A stretch of DNA of 48,845 nucleotides from Solirubrobacterales bacterium (GCA_025450585.1 JANWHD010000041.1:1-48845), one strand, 5' to 3'. Positions 8,434 to 17,268 are shown, counted from the stretch's first letter. The notes: generated by a model not told the origin, from the letters alone. Program-made: numbers and translations.

Positions 8434-8508
8434 AGGTATCTGTCGGGCGGCCGACCTACCTGGTCGTAACAACGACGCCCACCGAAGTTGCGAAACGCTA
8501 GACGTTGC

Positions 8509-9192
8509 TCAGGACGCGCCGAGCTTTTTTACCGCGTCGCGGAAGGTCTTCACCGTCGCGCTGGGGGCTTTGCGGCCCTCGAGTTTCTCGCCGTGGCGGT
8601 TGACCCAGATCACCGGCACCTTCATTTTCAGCAGCGGGGCGACGTCGTTGGTGTAGTTGCAGCCGATGTGGACCCAGCCTTTCTTGCCGCCGATCCGCCG
8701 GGCCCCCTCTTTGAAGTGGACGGGGTCGGGCTTGTAGCTGCGCACCTGCTGGGCGGTGACGACGAGGTCGAGTTCGGTCCGCAGATGACGGCGCGAGATG
8801 CCGAGCAGTTTGTCGTCGATGTTGGAGATGATGCCGATCTCGTAGCGCTTGCCGAGCCGGTCCATCGCCGCGTTGGCCTCGCGGAAGGGAAGCCAGTAGG
8901 CGACGCTGTTGGGCAGGAACTGGGCGCGCGAAGGCTCTATCTCCCAGCCCAGCTCGCCGGCGACCTTGACGATCGCGCGGCGCAGCACCTCGGCGTAGAG
9001 CTCGTAGGAGCCGGCCATGATTTCGGCCTGGACTTCCATGAAGCGGGCGAGGAAGGGCTCCTCCTCGAAGCTGAAGCCGTCCTTCTCCGCCTCCTTCTTG
9101 CAGGCGTCGATGATGCCCTTCTCCCAGTCGATCAGGGTGCCGTAACAGTCGGTGGTCACCCATTTGATGGTTTTGAGAGCTGGAAGCGGCAC
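8509..9192 (-). CDS. HAD superfamily hydrolase, 2-haloacid dehalogenase-like
   Basis: The 227-residue product begins with the HAD nucleophile motif TTDCYGTLIDW, continues with IISNIDD (motif II) and SYKPDPVHF (motif III Lys), and ends with IGCNYTNDVAP (motif IV acidic residues). The YGTLID form is typical of type II haloacid dehalogenases and relatives. No ATG lies in frame at the right place. GTG 9192 gives a start 16 residues before motif I, with CATAAT on the minus strand at 9205-9210 as a likely -10. An in-frame opening continues upstream across sucC but is antisense noise. Real substrate unknown: dehalogenase or phosphatase. Confidence 0.82.
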   Translation of the reverse strand: MPLPALKTIKWVTTDCYGTLIDWEKGIIDACKKEAEKDGFSFEEEPFLARFMEVQAEIMAGSYELYAEVLRRAIVKVAGELGWEIEPSRAQFLPNSVAYWLPFREANAAMDRLGKRYEIGIISNIDDKLLGISRRHLRTELDLVVTAQQVRSYKPDPVHFKEGARRIGGKKGWVHIGCNYTNDVAPLLKMKVPVIWVNRHGEKLEGRKAPSATVKTFRDAVKKLGAS

Positions 9193-9294
9193 TGGCGGCG
9201 GCGCATTATGCCAATCGCCCGACGGGCAGGCGGCGCGGCACCTTGGAGCGAAGGTCGGATAGGCTGCCGCCCGCGCCCGAGCGGCGCACCGCGA

Positions 9295-10455
9295 ATGGAC
9301 CTCCTCGAGTATCAGGGCAAGCAGCTTTTCGCCAAGCACGGCATCGCCGTGCCGAGCGGCGAGGTCGCCGCGAGCGTCGAGGACGCGGTCGCCGCGGCGG
9401 AGCGGATCGGCTACCCCTGCGCGATCAAGGCGCAGGTGCTGATCGGCGGGCGCGGCAAGGCCGGCGGGATCAAGATCGCCAAGGACGCCGAGGAGGCGCG
9501 CGCCTATGCCGACGCGATCCTCGGCATGGACATCGTCGGGCCGCACGGCGAGGGCCCCTTCCGCGTCGACCAGGTCTGGATCGAGGGCGGCTCGGACATC
9601 GCCTCGGAGTACTACGCCTCGGTCATCCTCGACCGCGGCGAGAAGAAGCTGCTGGCGATGGTCTCCGCCAAGGGTGGGATGGACATCGAGGCGGTCGCGG
9701 CGGAGGACCCCGACGCGCTGGTCAAGCGCCACATCGACCCCACGACCCCGTTCGACGCGGCGGCGGCGCGGCCGATCGTCGACGAGGCGGGGCTCGACGA
9801 GGACGTGCGCGAGCAGGCCGCCGATGTATTGGCGAAGCTGGCCGAGGTCGCTGCCTCCGAGGACGCGAGCCTGATCGAGGTCAACCCCCTGATCGTCACC
9901 GCCGACCGCGAGGTCGTCGCGCTCGACGCCAAGGTGACGATCGACGGCAACGCCCTCTTCCGCCACCAGGATCTGGCCGAGATCGCCGACACCGCCGACG
10001 ATCCCCAGGAGGCGATGGCGAAGGAGAAGGGCCTCACCTACGTAAAGCTCGACGGCAACGTCGGGATCCTCGCCAACGGCGCCGGGCTCTGCATGTCGAC
10101 ACTCGACGTCGTCGCCCAGGCAGGTGGCAAGCCGGCCAACTTCCTCGACGCCGGTGGGGGGTCCAAAGCGGAGGCGATCGTCGACGCGCTGACCGTGATC
10201 ACCTCCGACGCGAAGGTGACGGCGATCCTCTTCAACATCTTCGGCGGCATCACCCGCTGCGACGAGATCGCCAAGGGCATCGTCACGGCCTCCGCGCAGA
10301 TGGACCTGAAGCTGCCGCTGGTGGTGCGCCTCGACGGCACCAACTCCGAGGAGGGTCTGAAGATCCTCGCCGAGGCCGACCTTCCCAACCTGCACCAGGA
10401 GACGACGATGCTCGACGCGGCCCGCCGGGTCGTCGAGCTGGCGGGTGGCGCATGA
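9295..10455 (+). CDS. sucC: Succinate-CoA ligase (ADP-forming) beta subunit
   Basis: This 386-residue subunit carries the ATP-grasp and succinate-binding parts of succinyl-CoA synthetase, the TCA enzyme making ATP from succinyl-CoA. It opens with the signature MDLLEYQGKQLFAKHGI, has the nucleotide loop VLIGGRGKAGGIK, LIEVNPLIV, the Gly-rich DAGGGSKAEA and FNIFGGITRCDEIA. Length and motifs match full-length SucC. ATG 9295 starts exactly at the conserved N-terminus. Its stop overlaps the sucD start in an ATGA, so the two subunits are translationally coupled. TAGGCT at 9260-9265 is a possible -10. Confidence 0.97.
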   Translation: MDLLEYQGKQLFAKHGIAVPSGEVAASVEDAVAAAERIGYPCAIKAQVLIGGRGKAGGIKIAKDAEEARAYADAILGMDIVGPHGEGPFRVDQVWIEGGSDIASEYYASVILDRGEKKLLAMVSAKGGMDIEAVAAEDPDALVKRHIDPTTPFDAAAARPIVDEAGLDEDVREQAADVLAKLAEVAASEDASLIEVNPLIVTADREVVALDAKVTIDGNALFRHQDLAEIADTADDPQEAMAKEKGLTYVKLDGNVGILANGAGLCMSTLDVVAQAGGKPANFLDAGGGSKAEAIVDALTVITSDAKVTAILFNIFGGITRCDEIAKGIVTASAQMDLKLPLVVRLDGTNSEEGLKILAEADLPNLHQETTMLDAARRVVELAGGA

Positions 10456-11327
10456 GCATCATCGTCGGCAGCGAGACCAAGCTCGTCGTCTCCGGGCTGA
10501 CTGGGCGCGAGGGGTCCTTCCACGGGCTGCGCAACCGCGCCTACGGGACCGACCTCGTCGCCGGTGTCACTCCCGGCAAGGGCGGGCAGGACGTCGAGGG
10601 CGTTCCCGTCTTCGACTCGATCGAGGAATCGGTGCGTGAGGCTGGGGCCAACACCTCGATGATCTTCGTGCCGGCCCGCTTCGCCGCGCCGGCGATCGAC
10701 GAGGCGATCGAGTCCGGTGTGGACACGGTGATCGCGATCACCGAGGGGATCCCGGTCCTCGACATGCTGAAGACCTACTGGAAGGCGAAGGAGGCCGGGG
10801 TGCGCCTGATCGGGCCGAACTGCCCGGGCGTGCTCTCGCCGGGCAAGGCCAACGTCGGCATCATCCCGGCCCAGTTCTTCGACCCGGGCAAGATCGGCGT
10901 CGTCTCCAAGTCGGGCACGCTGACCTACCAGATCGGCAACGAGCTGAAGCAGGCGGGCGAGGGCAACTCCTCGATCGTCGGCATCGGCGGCGACCCGATC
11001 ATCGGCTCGGACTTCATCGACATCCTGACGCTGTACGAGGCCGACCCCGAGACCGAGCTGATCGTGATGGTCGGCGAGATCGGCGGCGACGCCGAGGAGC
11101 GGGCGGCCGAGTTCATCGCCAGCGAGATCTCCAAGCCTGTGGTCGCCTACATCGCCGGCTTCACCGCCCCGCCCGGCAAGCAGATGGGGCACGCTGGCGC
11201 GATCATCTCCGGCTCCTCGGGCACCGCCCAGGCGAAGAAGGACGCGCTCGAAGCGAAGGGCGTGCGGGTCGGCGAAAGCCCGACCGAGACGGCGAAGATC
11301 GCCGTCGAAGTGCTGCGGGGTTCTTAA
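10452..11327 (+). CDS. sucD: Succinate-CoA ligase alpha subunit
   Basis: This 291-residue subunit forms the CoA-binding half of succinyl-CoA synthetase. It shows the N-terminal CoA fold (VVSGLTGREGSFHGLRNRAYG), VTPGKGG, RLIGPNCPGVLSPG, and the phosphorylated active-site His in KQMGHAGAIISG (His247). It overlaps sucC by 4 bp. Length is normal for the family and no residue of note is missing. A large hairpin follows the stop. Confidence 0.97.
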   Translation: MSIIVGSETKLVVSGLTGREGSFHGLRNRAYGTDLVAGVTPGKGGQDVEGVPVFDSIEESVREAGANTSMIFVPARFAAPAIDEAIESGVDTVIAITEGIPVLDMLKTYWKAKEAGVRLIGPNCPGVLSPGKANVGIIPAQFFDPGKIGVVSKSGTLTYQIGNELKQAGEGNSSIVGIGGDPIIGSDFIDILTLYEADPETELIVMVGEIGGDAEERAAEFIASEISKPVVAYIAGFTAPPGKQMGHAGAIISGSSGTAQAKKDALEAKGVRVGESPTETAKIAVEVLRGS

Positions 11328-11358
11328 CCGGCGTCGCTGGGCCGGCGGGTCCTGTCGC

Positions 11359-11424
11359 GGATTTGGTGCCACCACCCGCTGCGGGGGCGGCTGCGCCGCC
11401 TCCTCGGGGTGGTCCCCCAAATCC
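11359..11424. terminator. Hairpin after sucD, convergent terminator
   Basis: GGATTTGG (11359-11366) pairs with CCAAATCC (11417-11424). Inside it ACCACCC (11371-11377) pairs with GGGTGGT (11407-11413). It lies between sucD (+) and the DUF559 gene (-). The 15 bp just before it (11344-11358) also occur, inverted, at 6642-6656 in the intergenic hairpin after accA. Confidence 0.55.
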
Positions 11425-11461
11425 ACGCCACCCCCCGGCAGGGGCGTTGGTTCAGGGACGG

Positions 11462-12379
11462 TCAAGCACCGGCGGTGAGAAGGGCTCGGAGGGCTTTCGC
11501 CAGAGTGGGAGCTTCTTGGGTTAGGCGGCGGTGGGTTATGCGGATGGTTTTGTAGCCAGCTACTTGCAGGGTGGTGTCGCGGGCTCGGTCTCGCTCGAAG
11601 GCTGCTCTGTGGCGGTGGAATTCCCAGCTGTCGAGCTCCGCGGCGAGGCGCTCATTGGGCCAGAGGGCGTCGACCTCGAAGCCGAGGACGGTCGTGTTGA
11701 AGGATGGGGTGGGCAGGTCGTGAGCGCGGCAGAAGGCCGCAAAGTCGTCCTCGAGGGGTGAGCGGGTGATCTGGGCGGCGCGTGCTTCCGCTAGCAGGCG
11801 GCGAATTGGCTTCAGGGCCCTGCGTCCGTAACCTCGCTCGCAGACTTCCTCGACCGCCGTCAGTTGCAGGAGGCTCAAGCGGTCTGCCTCCTCCCATGCC
11901 GATTCCAAGCGCTTCAGGCTCGTGAATTCAGCCAGGTCGAACAGCGTGCGAGCAACAGTTGTAACCGGCAGGCCGCCGCGCACAGCGTGATCCTCCGGGT
12001 GCAGGCGTCCGCGATGGATGAAGATTCCCTCGCGGCGATGGATCCCCTGGCGTCCCGTCGCAGCGGTGACGTCGATCAGCGGGGAGCGCTGGCGCGCCAA
12101 TCCCCAAAGTACCGCCGCGCTGCGATGGCTCAAGAGCGCTCCTTCTCCATATGCGAGGACGGCAGCCCAGCGCCGCCCCGCCTCGGCAATGCGCGGGTGC
12201 CCAAGCGCGAAGATCGCACGGTGCAAGTGGTGTAGCCGTCCTTCGGCCAGCCATCGCTCGATTGTCCGTTCCGAAATCCCGAGCTGCACCAGCTGAGCCC
12301 ACCCGACGACGCCGTGCTGCCTGTCAGCCAGCCGGGCAATCTCCCACCCCCGCCCCCCGTGTCTGAGTTTCCCCGCCAT
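11462..12379 (-). CDS. AbiEi-type wHTH / DUF559 endonuclease-fold protein
   Basis: The 305-residue product has an N-terminal winged-helix part (IARLADRQHGVVGWAQLVQL, then ERTIERWLAEGRLHHLHRAI) like AbiEi antitoxins. Its C-terminal DUF559 region (LEDDFAAFCRAHDLP, the FEVDALWPNERLAAELDSW segment) has the restriction-endonuclease-like D...E pattern seen in Vsr-type folds. Such proteins occur in several copies in actinobacterial genomes and often stand alone, as here; no AbiEii nucleotidyltransferase partner is adjacent. Function is unproven: candidate roles are DNA binding or an orphan defence-derived regulator. Confidence 0.8.
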   Translation of the reverse strand: MAGKLRHGGRGWEIARLADRQHGVVGWAQLVQLGISERTIERWLAEGRLHHLHRAIFALGHPRIAEAGRRWAAVLAYGEGALLSHRSAAVLWGLARQRSPLIDVTAATGRQGIHRREGIFIHRGRLHPEDHAVRGGLPVTTVARTLFDLAEFTSLKRLESAWEEADRLSLLQLTAVEEVCERGYGRRALKPIRRLLAEARAAQITRSPLEDDFAAFCRAHDLPTPSFNTTVLGFEVDALWPNERLAAELDSWEFHRHRAAFERDRARDTTLQVAGYKTIRITHRRLTQEAPTLAKALRALLTAGA

Positions 12380-12454
12380 ATACGGTGGTCAAGCTCAGAC
12401 ACGCCCTATGTTCTCCCCCTTGGAGGCAGAAAATCGGCGGGGCTGGCGCGTTGC

Positions 12455-12460
12455 TAGGGT
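12455..12460 (+). promoter_or_regulatory. -10 box TAGGGT, leaderless start of aminotransferase
   Basis: TAGGGT ends 8 nt before ATG 12469, supporting that start over the longer in-frame opening at 12385. Confidence 0.55.
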
Positions 12461-12468
12461 CGGGGCGT

Positions 12469-13572
12469 ATGGCTTCCGACACGATTTCGTTTGCTCGCGG
12501 GGCGCCCAGCGCCGACATCCTGCCCAGGGAAGCTGTGCGGGATGCGGCCTCCGTTGCACTGACCGAGGACTGGGAAAAGGCGCTCTCCTACGGGACCGGG
12601 ATCGGGCATCCGGGGCTGTGCGAGTGGATCGCGGAGCGGCACGGGGGGCTTGAAGCCGGGCAGGTGATGGTCGCCAACGGGTCGCTGGAGGCCGGCTGGA
12701 TGCTCTTCGAGCACCTGCTCGAGCCGGGCGACCGGGTCGTGGTCGAGCAGCCGACGTATGACCGCACGCTGCTGATGCTGCAGCGGCTCGGGGTCGAGCT
12801 GGTGCCGGTCTCGCTCGAGGACGATGGACTCGACGTTGCGGCGCTCGAGGCGGCGCTGGCCAAGGGCCCGATCAAGCTCGCCCACGTCATTCCCAACTTC
12901 CACAACCCTGCGGGCTGCACGCTCTCGGCCGCGAAGCGGGTGCGACTGGTCGAGCTGGCCGCCGAGCACGGCTTCTGGATCTTCGAGGACGACCCCTACC
13001 GTGAGCTGCCGTTCGAGGGCGAGGCGCTGGAGACGATGCTCTCGATCGACAAGGCCGACCGCGTGGTCCATGCCTCCTCCTTCTCGAAGACGGTCAGCCC
13101 CGGCGTGCGCGTCGGCTACCTCGCTGGGCCCGGGGCCGAGATCGCGAAGCTGGCGAAGCGGGCCAACGAGACCTACATCTCGCCCAACATGCTGGCCGAG
13201 GCGGTCGTGCTCGAGCTCTGCCGCTCCGGCGGGCTCGACCGCAACATCGACTTCGTCAAGGATGCGCTGCGGGCGCGCCGGGACGCGCTGGTCGAGGCGC
13301 TGAACGAGCAGATCCCCGAGGCCGAATTCGTCGTCCCCGGCGGCGGCTACTTCCTCTGGCTGGACCTCGCCGAAGGCACCGACACGACAACCCTCCTCGC
13401 CGAGGCAAAGGGCGAGGGCGTCGCCTTTGTCGCCGGCCCCGATTTCATGATCGAGGGCGGCACCAACAGCCTACGGCTCTCCTTCGCCAGCGTGCCCCCC
13501 GACCGGATTTCCGAGGGGGTCGGGCGGATCGCCCGCGCACTGGAGCGAATCCGAGCCGGATCGCCGGCCTAG
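12469..13572 (+). CDS. PLP-dependent class I/II aminotransferase
   Basis: The 367-residue product has the fold type I layout: ISFARGAPSADILP at the start, SYGTGIGHPGLCEWI, ANGSLEAGW, the HVIPNFHNPAGCT substrate loop, IFEDDPYRELPFEG with the PLP-contacting Asp/Tyr, the Schiff-base Lys207 in SSFSKTVSPGVRVGY and a C-terminal LRLSFA. It resembles the catalytic half of MocR regulators and 2-aminoadipate/aromatic aminotransferases but lacks the GntR domain. The amino donor is not predictable. Its TAG stop shares a CTAG with the stop of the convergent gene, leaving no intergenic space. Confidence 0.9.
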   Translation: MASDTISFARGAPSADILPREAVRDAASVALTEDWEKALSYGTGIGHPGLCEWIAERHGGLEAGQVMVANGSLEAGWMLFEHLLEPGDRVVVEQPTYDRTLLMLQRLGVELVPVSLEDDGLDVAALEAALAKGPIKLAHVIPNFHNPAGCTLSAAKRVRLVELAAEHGFWIFEDDPYRELPFEGEALETMLSIDKADRVVHASSFSKTVSPGVRVGYLAGPGAEIAKLAKRANETYISPNMLAEAVVLELCRSGGLDRNIDFVKDALRARRDALVEALNEQIPEAEFVVPGGGYFLWLDLAEGTDTTTLLAEAKGEGVAFVAGPDFMIEGGTNSLRLSFASVPPDRISEGVGRIARALERIRAGSPA

Positions 13573-14843
13573 CCATCATCGCCCTTTGCCTGCGGGGACG
13601 GAGGTTCGACTACCAGAGGCGTCACGTTGCCGCTGCGGCGGTTGACGACCCAACCCTTGGTGCTGCCGTGCCGACCGAAATCCACGTCGGTCGGCGTCGC
13701 CCCGACGGCAACGGCGTCTCCGACCTGCTTACCCGTATCAAGTGACACCGAGGCGACGCTGTTCGTTTGCGCGTTGCAGACTAGGAGCAGGTCGCTGGCC
13801 AAGCCGAGCTGGGTCGGGCCGGCATCGATTGGGATGCTCCGCGAGAGGAGCTTGCCCGTGGTCTCGTCGCGCTTTTCAATGAACCCCAGGCTCGGGTGGG
13901 CAATGTAGACGACGCCCTTCGCCACCAGCAGGGTTTCCGGCCCGTCCGGGATACGTTTCGACATCACGACTTCGTCGGTCTCCAGCGAGACCTTGTAGAG
14001 GACGTTGAGGCCAGCGTCGAGGACCCAAAGGAAGTCACCTTCGCCCAGCGCGATCGCGGTTGCCTCCGCCTCGACGTTCGCGTTCACCTGGATGGGTTTG
14101 ATCGGTTTGAGGTTGGGCGAAAAGCGATAGACGCGGGCGTGTGACGGATCGCTGATCAGAACCGACCCGCGGCCAGCAGCTATTTCCCCGCCACCGCTTC
14201 CGTAGCGCAAGAAGATCAACGGCCGCGGGACCGTCGGGTCGGGATCGAAGCGAACGAGCGTGCCGCGATCGACCGTCGCGAAGACGTAGCCCCTGAAGAA
14301 CTCGAGGTCATGGAGGGGTTGTCCGGTCTGGATCGGAGTCCCGATCGGCTGGCCCAGAGACGGGTCGACGCTCTGGATTTCACCGCCTCTGTAGCCGATC
14401 CAGAGGGCTTCGTTTGGAGCCTTGGCCACCCGGAACGGCTCTTTTCCGACTGGAATCGCAGCTTCCGCGGTCAGGCGCTGCGGTAGAACGTTGCCATTGA
14501 TAATGCCGCTCGCCAGCACCGCGGCACTTGTGAACGCAGAGAGCACCGCCATGGCCATCATCGGCCGTCTCCTCGGCTTGTAGACGTTCCCGGTGCTCGA
14601 TTCGAGGGTGATGAAGATGGCCAAGATCGCCGCGGAAAGGAAGCATCCGCCGACGATCACCGCGCGGGAGGGCAGGACCAAGAGATATTGCGCGAGCGAG
14701 AACGCCGGCAGGACGACCGCACAGATGATCGCGAAGAGCAGGATTGAGACTGCCGCAAGTCGCCTGCGGACATCGCGCAGGGAGCGCCGCAACCGGACCA
14801 GGCATTGGGGGCGCCCCGGCTCCCCTTTTGGGGCGGGCAGCAT
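13569..14843 (-). CDS. Membrane-anchored YVTN/NHL-type beta-propeller protein
   Basis: The 424-residue product has three hydrophobic helices (roughly residues 28-52, 58-80 and 94-116), followed by about 290 residues of propeller-like repeats. These read as short strands ending in turns such as APNEALWIGYRGGEIQSVDP, GRGSVLISDPSHARVYRFSP, GEGDFLWVLDAGLNVLYKVS, AKGVVYIAHPS and LLLVCNAQTNSVASVS. This is the pattern of YncE/Vgb-like quinoprotein-type propellers exposed outside the membrane. No catalytic motif is visible. The stop overlaps that of the aminotransferase. Start ATG 14843 has TAGACA 5 nt upstream. Confidence 0.75.
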   Translation of the reverse strand: MLPAPKGEPGRPQCLVRLRRSLRDVRRRLAAVSILLFAIICAVVLPAFSLAQYLLVLPSRAVIVGGCFLSAAILAIFITLESSTGNVYKPRRRPMMAMAVLSAFTSAAVLASGIINGNVLPQRLTAEAAIPVGKEPFRVAKAPNEALWIGYRGGEIQSVDPSLGQPIGTPIQTGQPLHDLEFFRGYVFATVDRGTLVRFDPDPTVPRPLIFLRYGSGGGEIAAGRGSVLISDPSHARVYRFSPNLKPIKPIQVNANVEAEATAIALGEGDFLWVLDAGLNVLYKVSLETDEVVMSKRIPDGPETLLVAKGVVYIAHPSLGFIEKRDETTGKLLSRSIPIDAGPTQLGLASDLLLVCNAQTNSVASVSLDTGKQVGDAVAVGATPTDVDFGRHGSTKGWVVNRRSGNVTPLVVEPPSPQAKGDDG

Positions 14844-15098
14844 TTACCTGTCTACTCGAAGTGCCCCTCCGTCGAAGTTTTGCCGGGTCGATCGACAACC
14901 CTTTTCTCGCGTCGCATCCGTGCTCTCCTCTCCCTTGGCCCTTCGGCGGAGGCGAAGCGTCGGAGGTCGACGAGGTTTACGAAGATCCCTGCGGCACTTC
15001 CCTCCATGCTCTAAAGTTCTGGAGCAAGAGGGCAGGGTAGCACAATTATGCAGAATATCGTGAAGTGATCTTTAAAACCGATTGCGAAACCCTTTTGT
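14844..15098. other. Intergenic gap without gene
   Basis: No credible ORF. The half next to the ROK stop (about 15040-15115) is AT-rich, with tattct/ataat-like strings on the minus strand that could be the promoter of the propeller gene. No clear terminator was seen after the ROK gene. Confidence 0.4.
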
Positions 15099-16322
15099 CT
15101 AAAGACCTGCAAAAGCTCTGTTTTCTGCCACGCTGAGCAGGTAATCCGGGACCAACTCGTCGATCACGGTCGCGAAGGTGCCGACCAGGCCAGAACCCCT
15201 TTTTTGGATGCTCGGGCAAATCCTCATGTCTCGGGCGATGGGCGGGAAGACCGATCCTTCGATCGTGGAGCGAAGCGGGCCAAGTGCAGCATCCGGGAAG
15301 AGCTCGGGACAAAGACCGCCGACGATCACCAGGCGAGGGTTCAGCGCATTGACCGTGGCCGCCAGAGTGCTTCCCACCAGCGCCGCCGCATCTTCGACCT
15401 CGCGCTCTATGCGCGCGCGCTGCGGATGCGACGAGTCGATGGCGATGGCGGCCAGTTCAGCCGCGGAGACGCCTAGTGCTCCCAGCGACGCGACCGACTC
15501 CAGGCAGTGACGGTGGCACCACTCGCATTTGGCGTCGGTCCCAGCGTCCGAGACTTTCGTGTGCCCGATCTCCCCTCCCACCCCTCCGTGCCCCCGTATC
15601 ACTACGCCGTTGACGCAGGAGGCTGCGCCAATACCCGCTGACCACTTCAGGTAGATCGCGTTGGCCACGCCCCGCGCGGCTCCCCATCGCAATTCCGCCC
15701 TGAGGGCCAGGTTGGCGTCGTTGTCGATCAGGACTCGAGGAGTCTTGGGCGAACTTCGCATTCCGTGGCCCAGTCGTTCGACCAGCTCCGAGCCGAGGTC
15801 GAGGTCCGACCACGCTTGAAACGGACCCATCCGCACACGACCGTCCGTGTTCACCGGGGCGGCGAGGGCAATGCATACGCCGGCAATCGCGCTTGGCGCT
15901 CTCGGCCGACTCAAGAGCGAGTCGACCAGTTCTGCCGCAAGGTCGAGTGCCGGGTCGGGTTCGCGGGGGACATCGATGTCGAGGTTCTCGCGACTGAGGA
16001 TTTCCCCCTCGTCGGGTTCCTGCCCAGTTAGGCGCTGCACGCCCACCCGCACGTGGGTGCGGCCGAACTCGATCCCGATCGCGCCGAAGTCTTCGCTCAG
16101 GTGAAAGAGCCTCGCCGGCCTGCCTCCGCGCGAGGGCGCGAGCGGGATCGAGCCGTTTTCCGGACGCATGACCGGTTGCAGGTCACGCAGAATCGCACTC
16201 ACGCTCGAGCGCGAAAGTCGAGTGGCCTCTTCTATGGCGGGTTGCGTGACTCCCTCGTCCAGATGGGCCAGGAGCACCTCAAGGACGCGGCGGCGATTTA
16301 TCTGTCGGACGTCTCCAGCCAT
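15099..16322 (-). CDS. ROK family transcriptional repressor
   Basis: The 407-residue protein has an N-terminal winged helix (DVRQINRRRVLEVLLAHLDE, LSRSSVSAILRDL), then a sugar-kinase-like ROK domain: GIEFGRTHVRVGVQ, LIDNDANLALRAEL, WSAGIGAASCVNG, RGHGGVGGEIGH and the zinc-site cluster CEWCHRHCLE. Relatives (NagC, XylR, Mlc) bind an operator until a sugar or sugar phosphate binds the ROK domain. ATG 16322 puts the start 20 residues before the HTH helix; the longer opening to 16406 lacks support. A 7-bp inverted repeat just upstream suggests autoregulation. The sugar ligand and target operon are not evident from neighbours. Confidence 0.9.
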   Translation of the reverse strand: MAGDVRQINRRRVLEVLLAHLDEGVTQPAIEEATRLSRSSVSAILRDLQPVMRPENGSIPLAPSRGGRPARLFHLSEDFGAIGIEFGRTHVRVGVQRLTGQEPDEGEILSRENLDIDVPREPDPALDLAAELVDSLLSRPRAPSAIAGVCIALAAPVNTDGRVRMGPFQAWSDLDLGSELVERLGHGMRSSPKTPRVLIDNDANLALRAELRWGAARGVANAIYLKWSAGIGAASCVNGVVIRGHGGVGGEIGHTKVSDAGTDAKCEWCHRHCLESVASLGALGVSAAELAAIAIDSSHPQRARIEREVEDAAALVGSTLAATVNALNPRLVIVGGLCPELFPDAALGPLRSTIEGSVFPPIARDMRICPSIQKRGSGLVGTFATVIDELVPDYLLSVAENRAFAGL

Positions 16323-16326
16323 GGCA

Positions 16327-16346
16327 TTGTCGAGTCGATTCGACAA
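16327..16346. promoter_or_regulatory. Candidate ROK operator
   Basis: TTGTCGA (16327-16333) and TCGACAA (16340-16346) are a perfect 7-bp inverted repeat with a 6-bp spacer, starting 5 bp upstream of the ROK start codon. Position and symmetry fit autoregulation. Confidence 0.45.
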
Positions 16347-16399
16347 GTGTTTTGCTTGCCCTTTTTTGCAACAACAGACAGAAGCGGATGATGCGCTCT

Positions 16400-16446
16400 C
16401 CCGCACGGCCGCGTCCGCCGTCGCCAGGCGTGCGCGGGTTTTTTTT
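16400..16446 (+). terminator. Intrinsic terminator on the strand opposite both neighbours
   Basis: CCCGCACG (16400-16407) pairs with CGTGCGCGGG (16429-16438, one bulge) and is followed by eight T (16439-16446). Both flanking genes, ROK and dtxR, read on the minus strand, so this stops a rightward transcript that would otherwise run antisense into dtxR. Confidence 0.55.
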
Positions 16447-16456
16447 GCTAGCCCTC

Positions 16457-17170
16457 CTAGCGGCCGTAGCGGTCGTTCGAGAGGACCAGCTGCTCCGGGA
16501 TCGTCGCTCGCGGCGGCGGCGCCGGGTCGGCACGGACGGAGACCGTCTCTGCGACGCTGCGAGACACCTGGTGGCGACCGTCGGCGGAGGCGATCGTCAC
16601 GCCCTCCTCGCCGGAGCTCTCGACGGTTCCCTCCAGGCCGGGGTCCAGGCCGGCGTCCTTGAGGTAGTGCAGCAGCTCCTCGGCCTCGTTCTCGAAGCGC
16701 AGCACGGTGACCGTGGCGCCGGGCTCGACGTCGGCGAGGAGCGAGCCCTGCTCGCGCACTCCCTCGACGATCGGGTGGCCGTGCGGGCAGGTCGTCGCGT
16801 CGCCGATCGCGGCTCGCATCCGCTCCTCAAGCACCGGCGACATCGCGTGCTCGATCCGCTCCGCCTCCTCGTGGACCTCGTCCCAGGGGATGCCGAGCAC
16901 GTCGGTGAGGAAGCGCTCGATCATGCGGTGGCGGCGGACGATGTGGCTGGCGTGCTCGCGCCCGGACGCGGTGAATTCGAGCGACTTGTCGGGTTTGCGC
17001 TCAACGTAGCCGTCGCCGATCAGCCGGCCGATCATCTCGTGCACCGTGGGGGGCGAGAGCTGCATCGCGCGGGCGATGTTGGCGCCCGTCATCGGCAGCC
17101 CGGCCTCCTCCAGCCAGAACATGATCTCCAGGTACTCTTGCTCGGCGACCGTCGCGGTGTCCCCCGACAA
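16457..17170 (-). CDS. DtxR/MntR-family metal-dependent repressor
   Basis: The 237-residue product has three parts in order. The winged helix contains EQEYLEIMFWLEEAGLPMTG and LSPPTVHEMIGRLIGDGYVE. The metal-binding dimerisation domain contains HRMIERFLTDVLGIPWDEVH and EEAERIEHAMSP, supplying the His/Glu ligands, plus CPHGHPI. A C-terminal SH3-like FeoA domain follows. It would repress iron or manganese uptake genes when metal is bound. The start is TTG 17170, chosen because GGAAGGAG stands 7 nt upstream, one of the clearest Shine-Dalgarno sites in the window, and no ATG or GTG fits the N-terminus. Confidence 0.9.
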   Translation of the reverse strand: MSGDTATVAEQEYLEIMFWLEEAGLPMTGANIARAMQLSPPTVHEMIGRLIGDGYVERKPDKSLEFTASGREHASHIVRRHRMIERFLTDVLGIPWDEVHEEAERIEHAMSPVLEERMRAAIGDATTCPHGHPIVEGVREQGSLLADVEPGATVTVLRFENEAEELLHYLKDAGLDPGLEGTVESSGEEGVTIASADGRHQVSRSVAETVSVRADPAPPPRATIPEQLVLSNDRYGR

Positions 17171-17262
17171 AAGGCGCTCCTTCCAAGGTTGAATTCGGTG
17201 CGGACTCGATACTAGACGGCGCCGATCGCCTACCGCCGCGGGCCTGTGGACGGTGCGCTGGC

Positions 17263-17268
17263 TAGGCT
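17263..17268 (+). promoter_or_regulatory. -10 box TAGGCT, leaderless start of epimerase-like gene
   Basis: TAGGCT ends 7 nt before GTG 17276, favouring that start over ATG 17246, which would lie upstream of the -10 box. Confidence 0.55.

Noticed and set aside
9193..10395. N-terminal extension of the HAD hydrolase across sucC
   Set aside because: Homologous motifs begin at about 9140; the extension is antisense to sucC.
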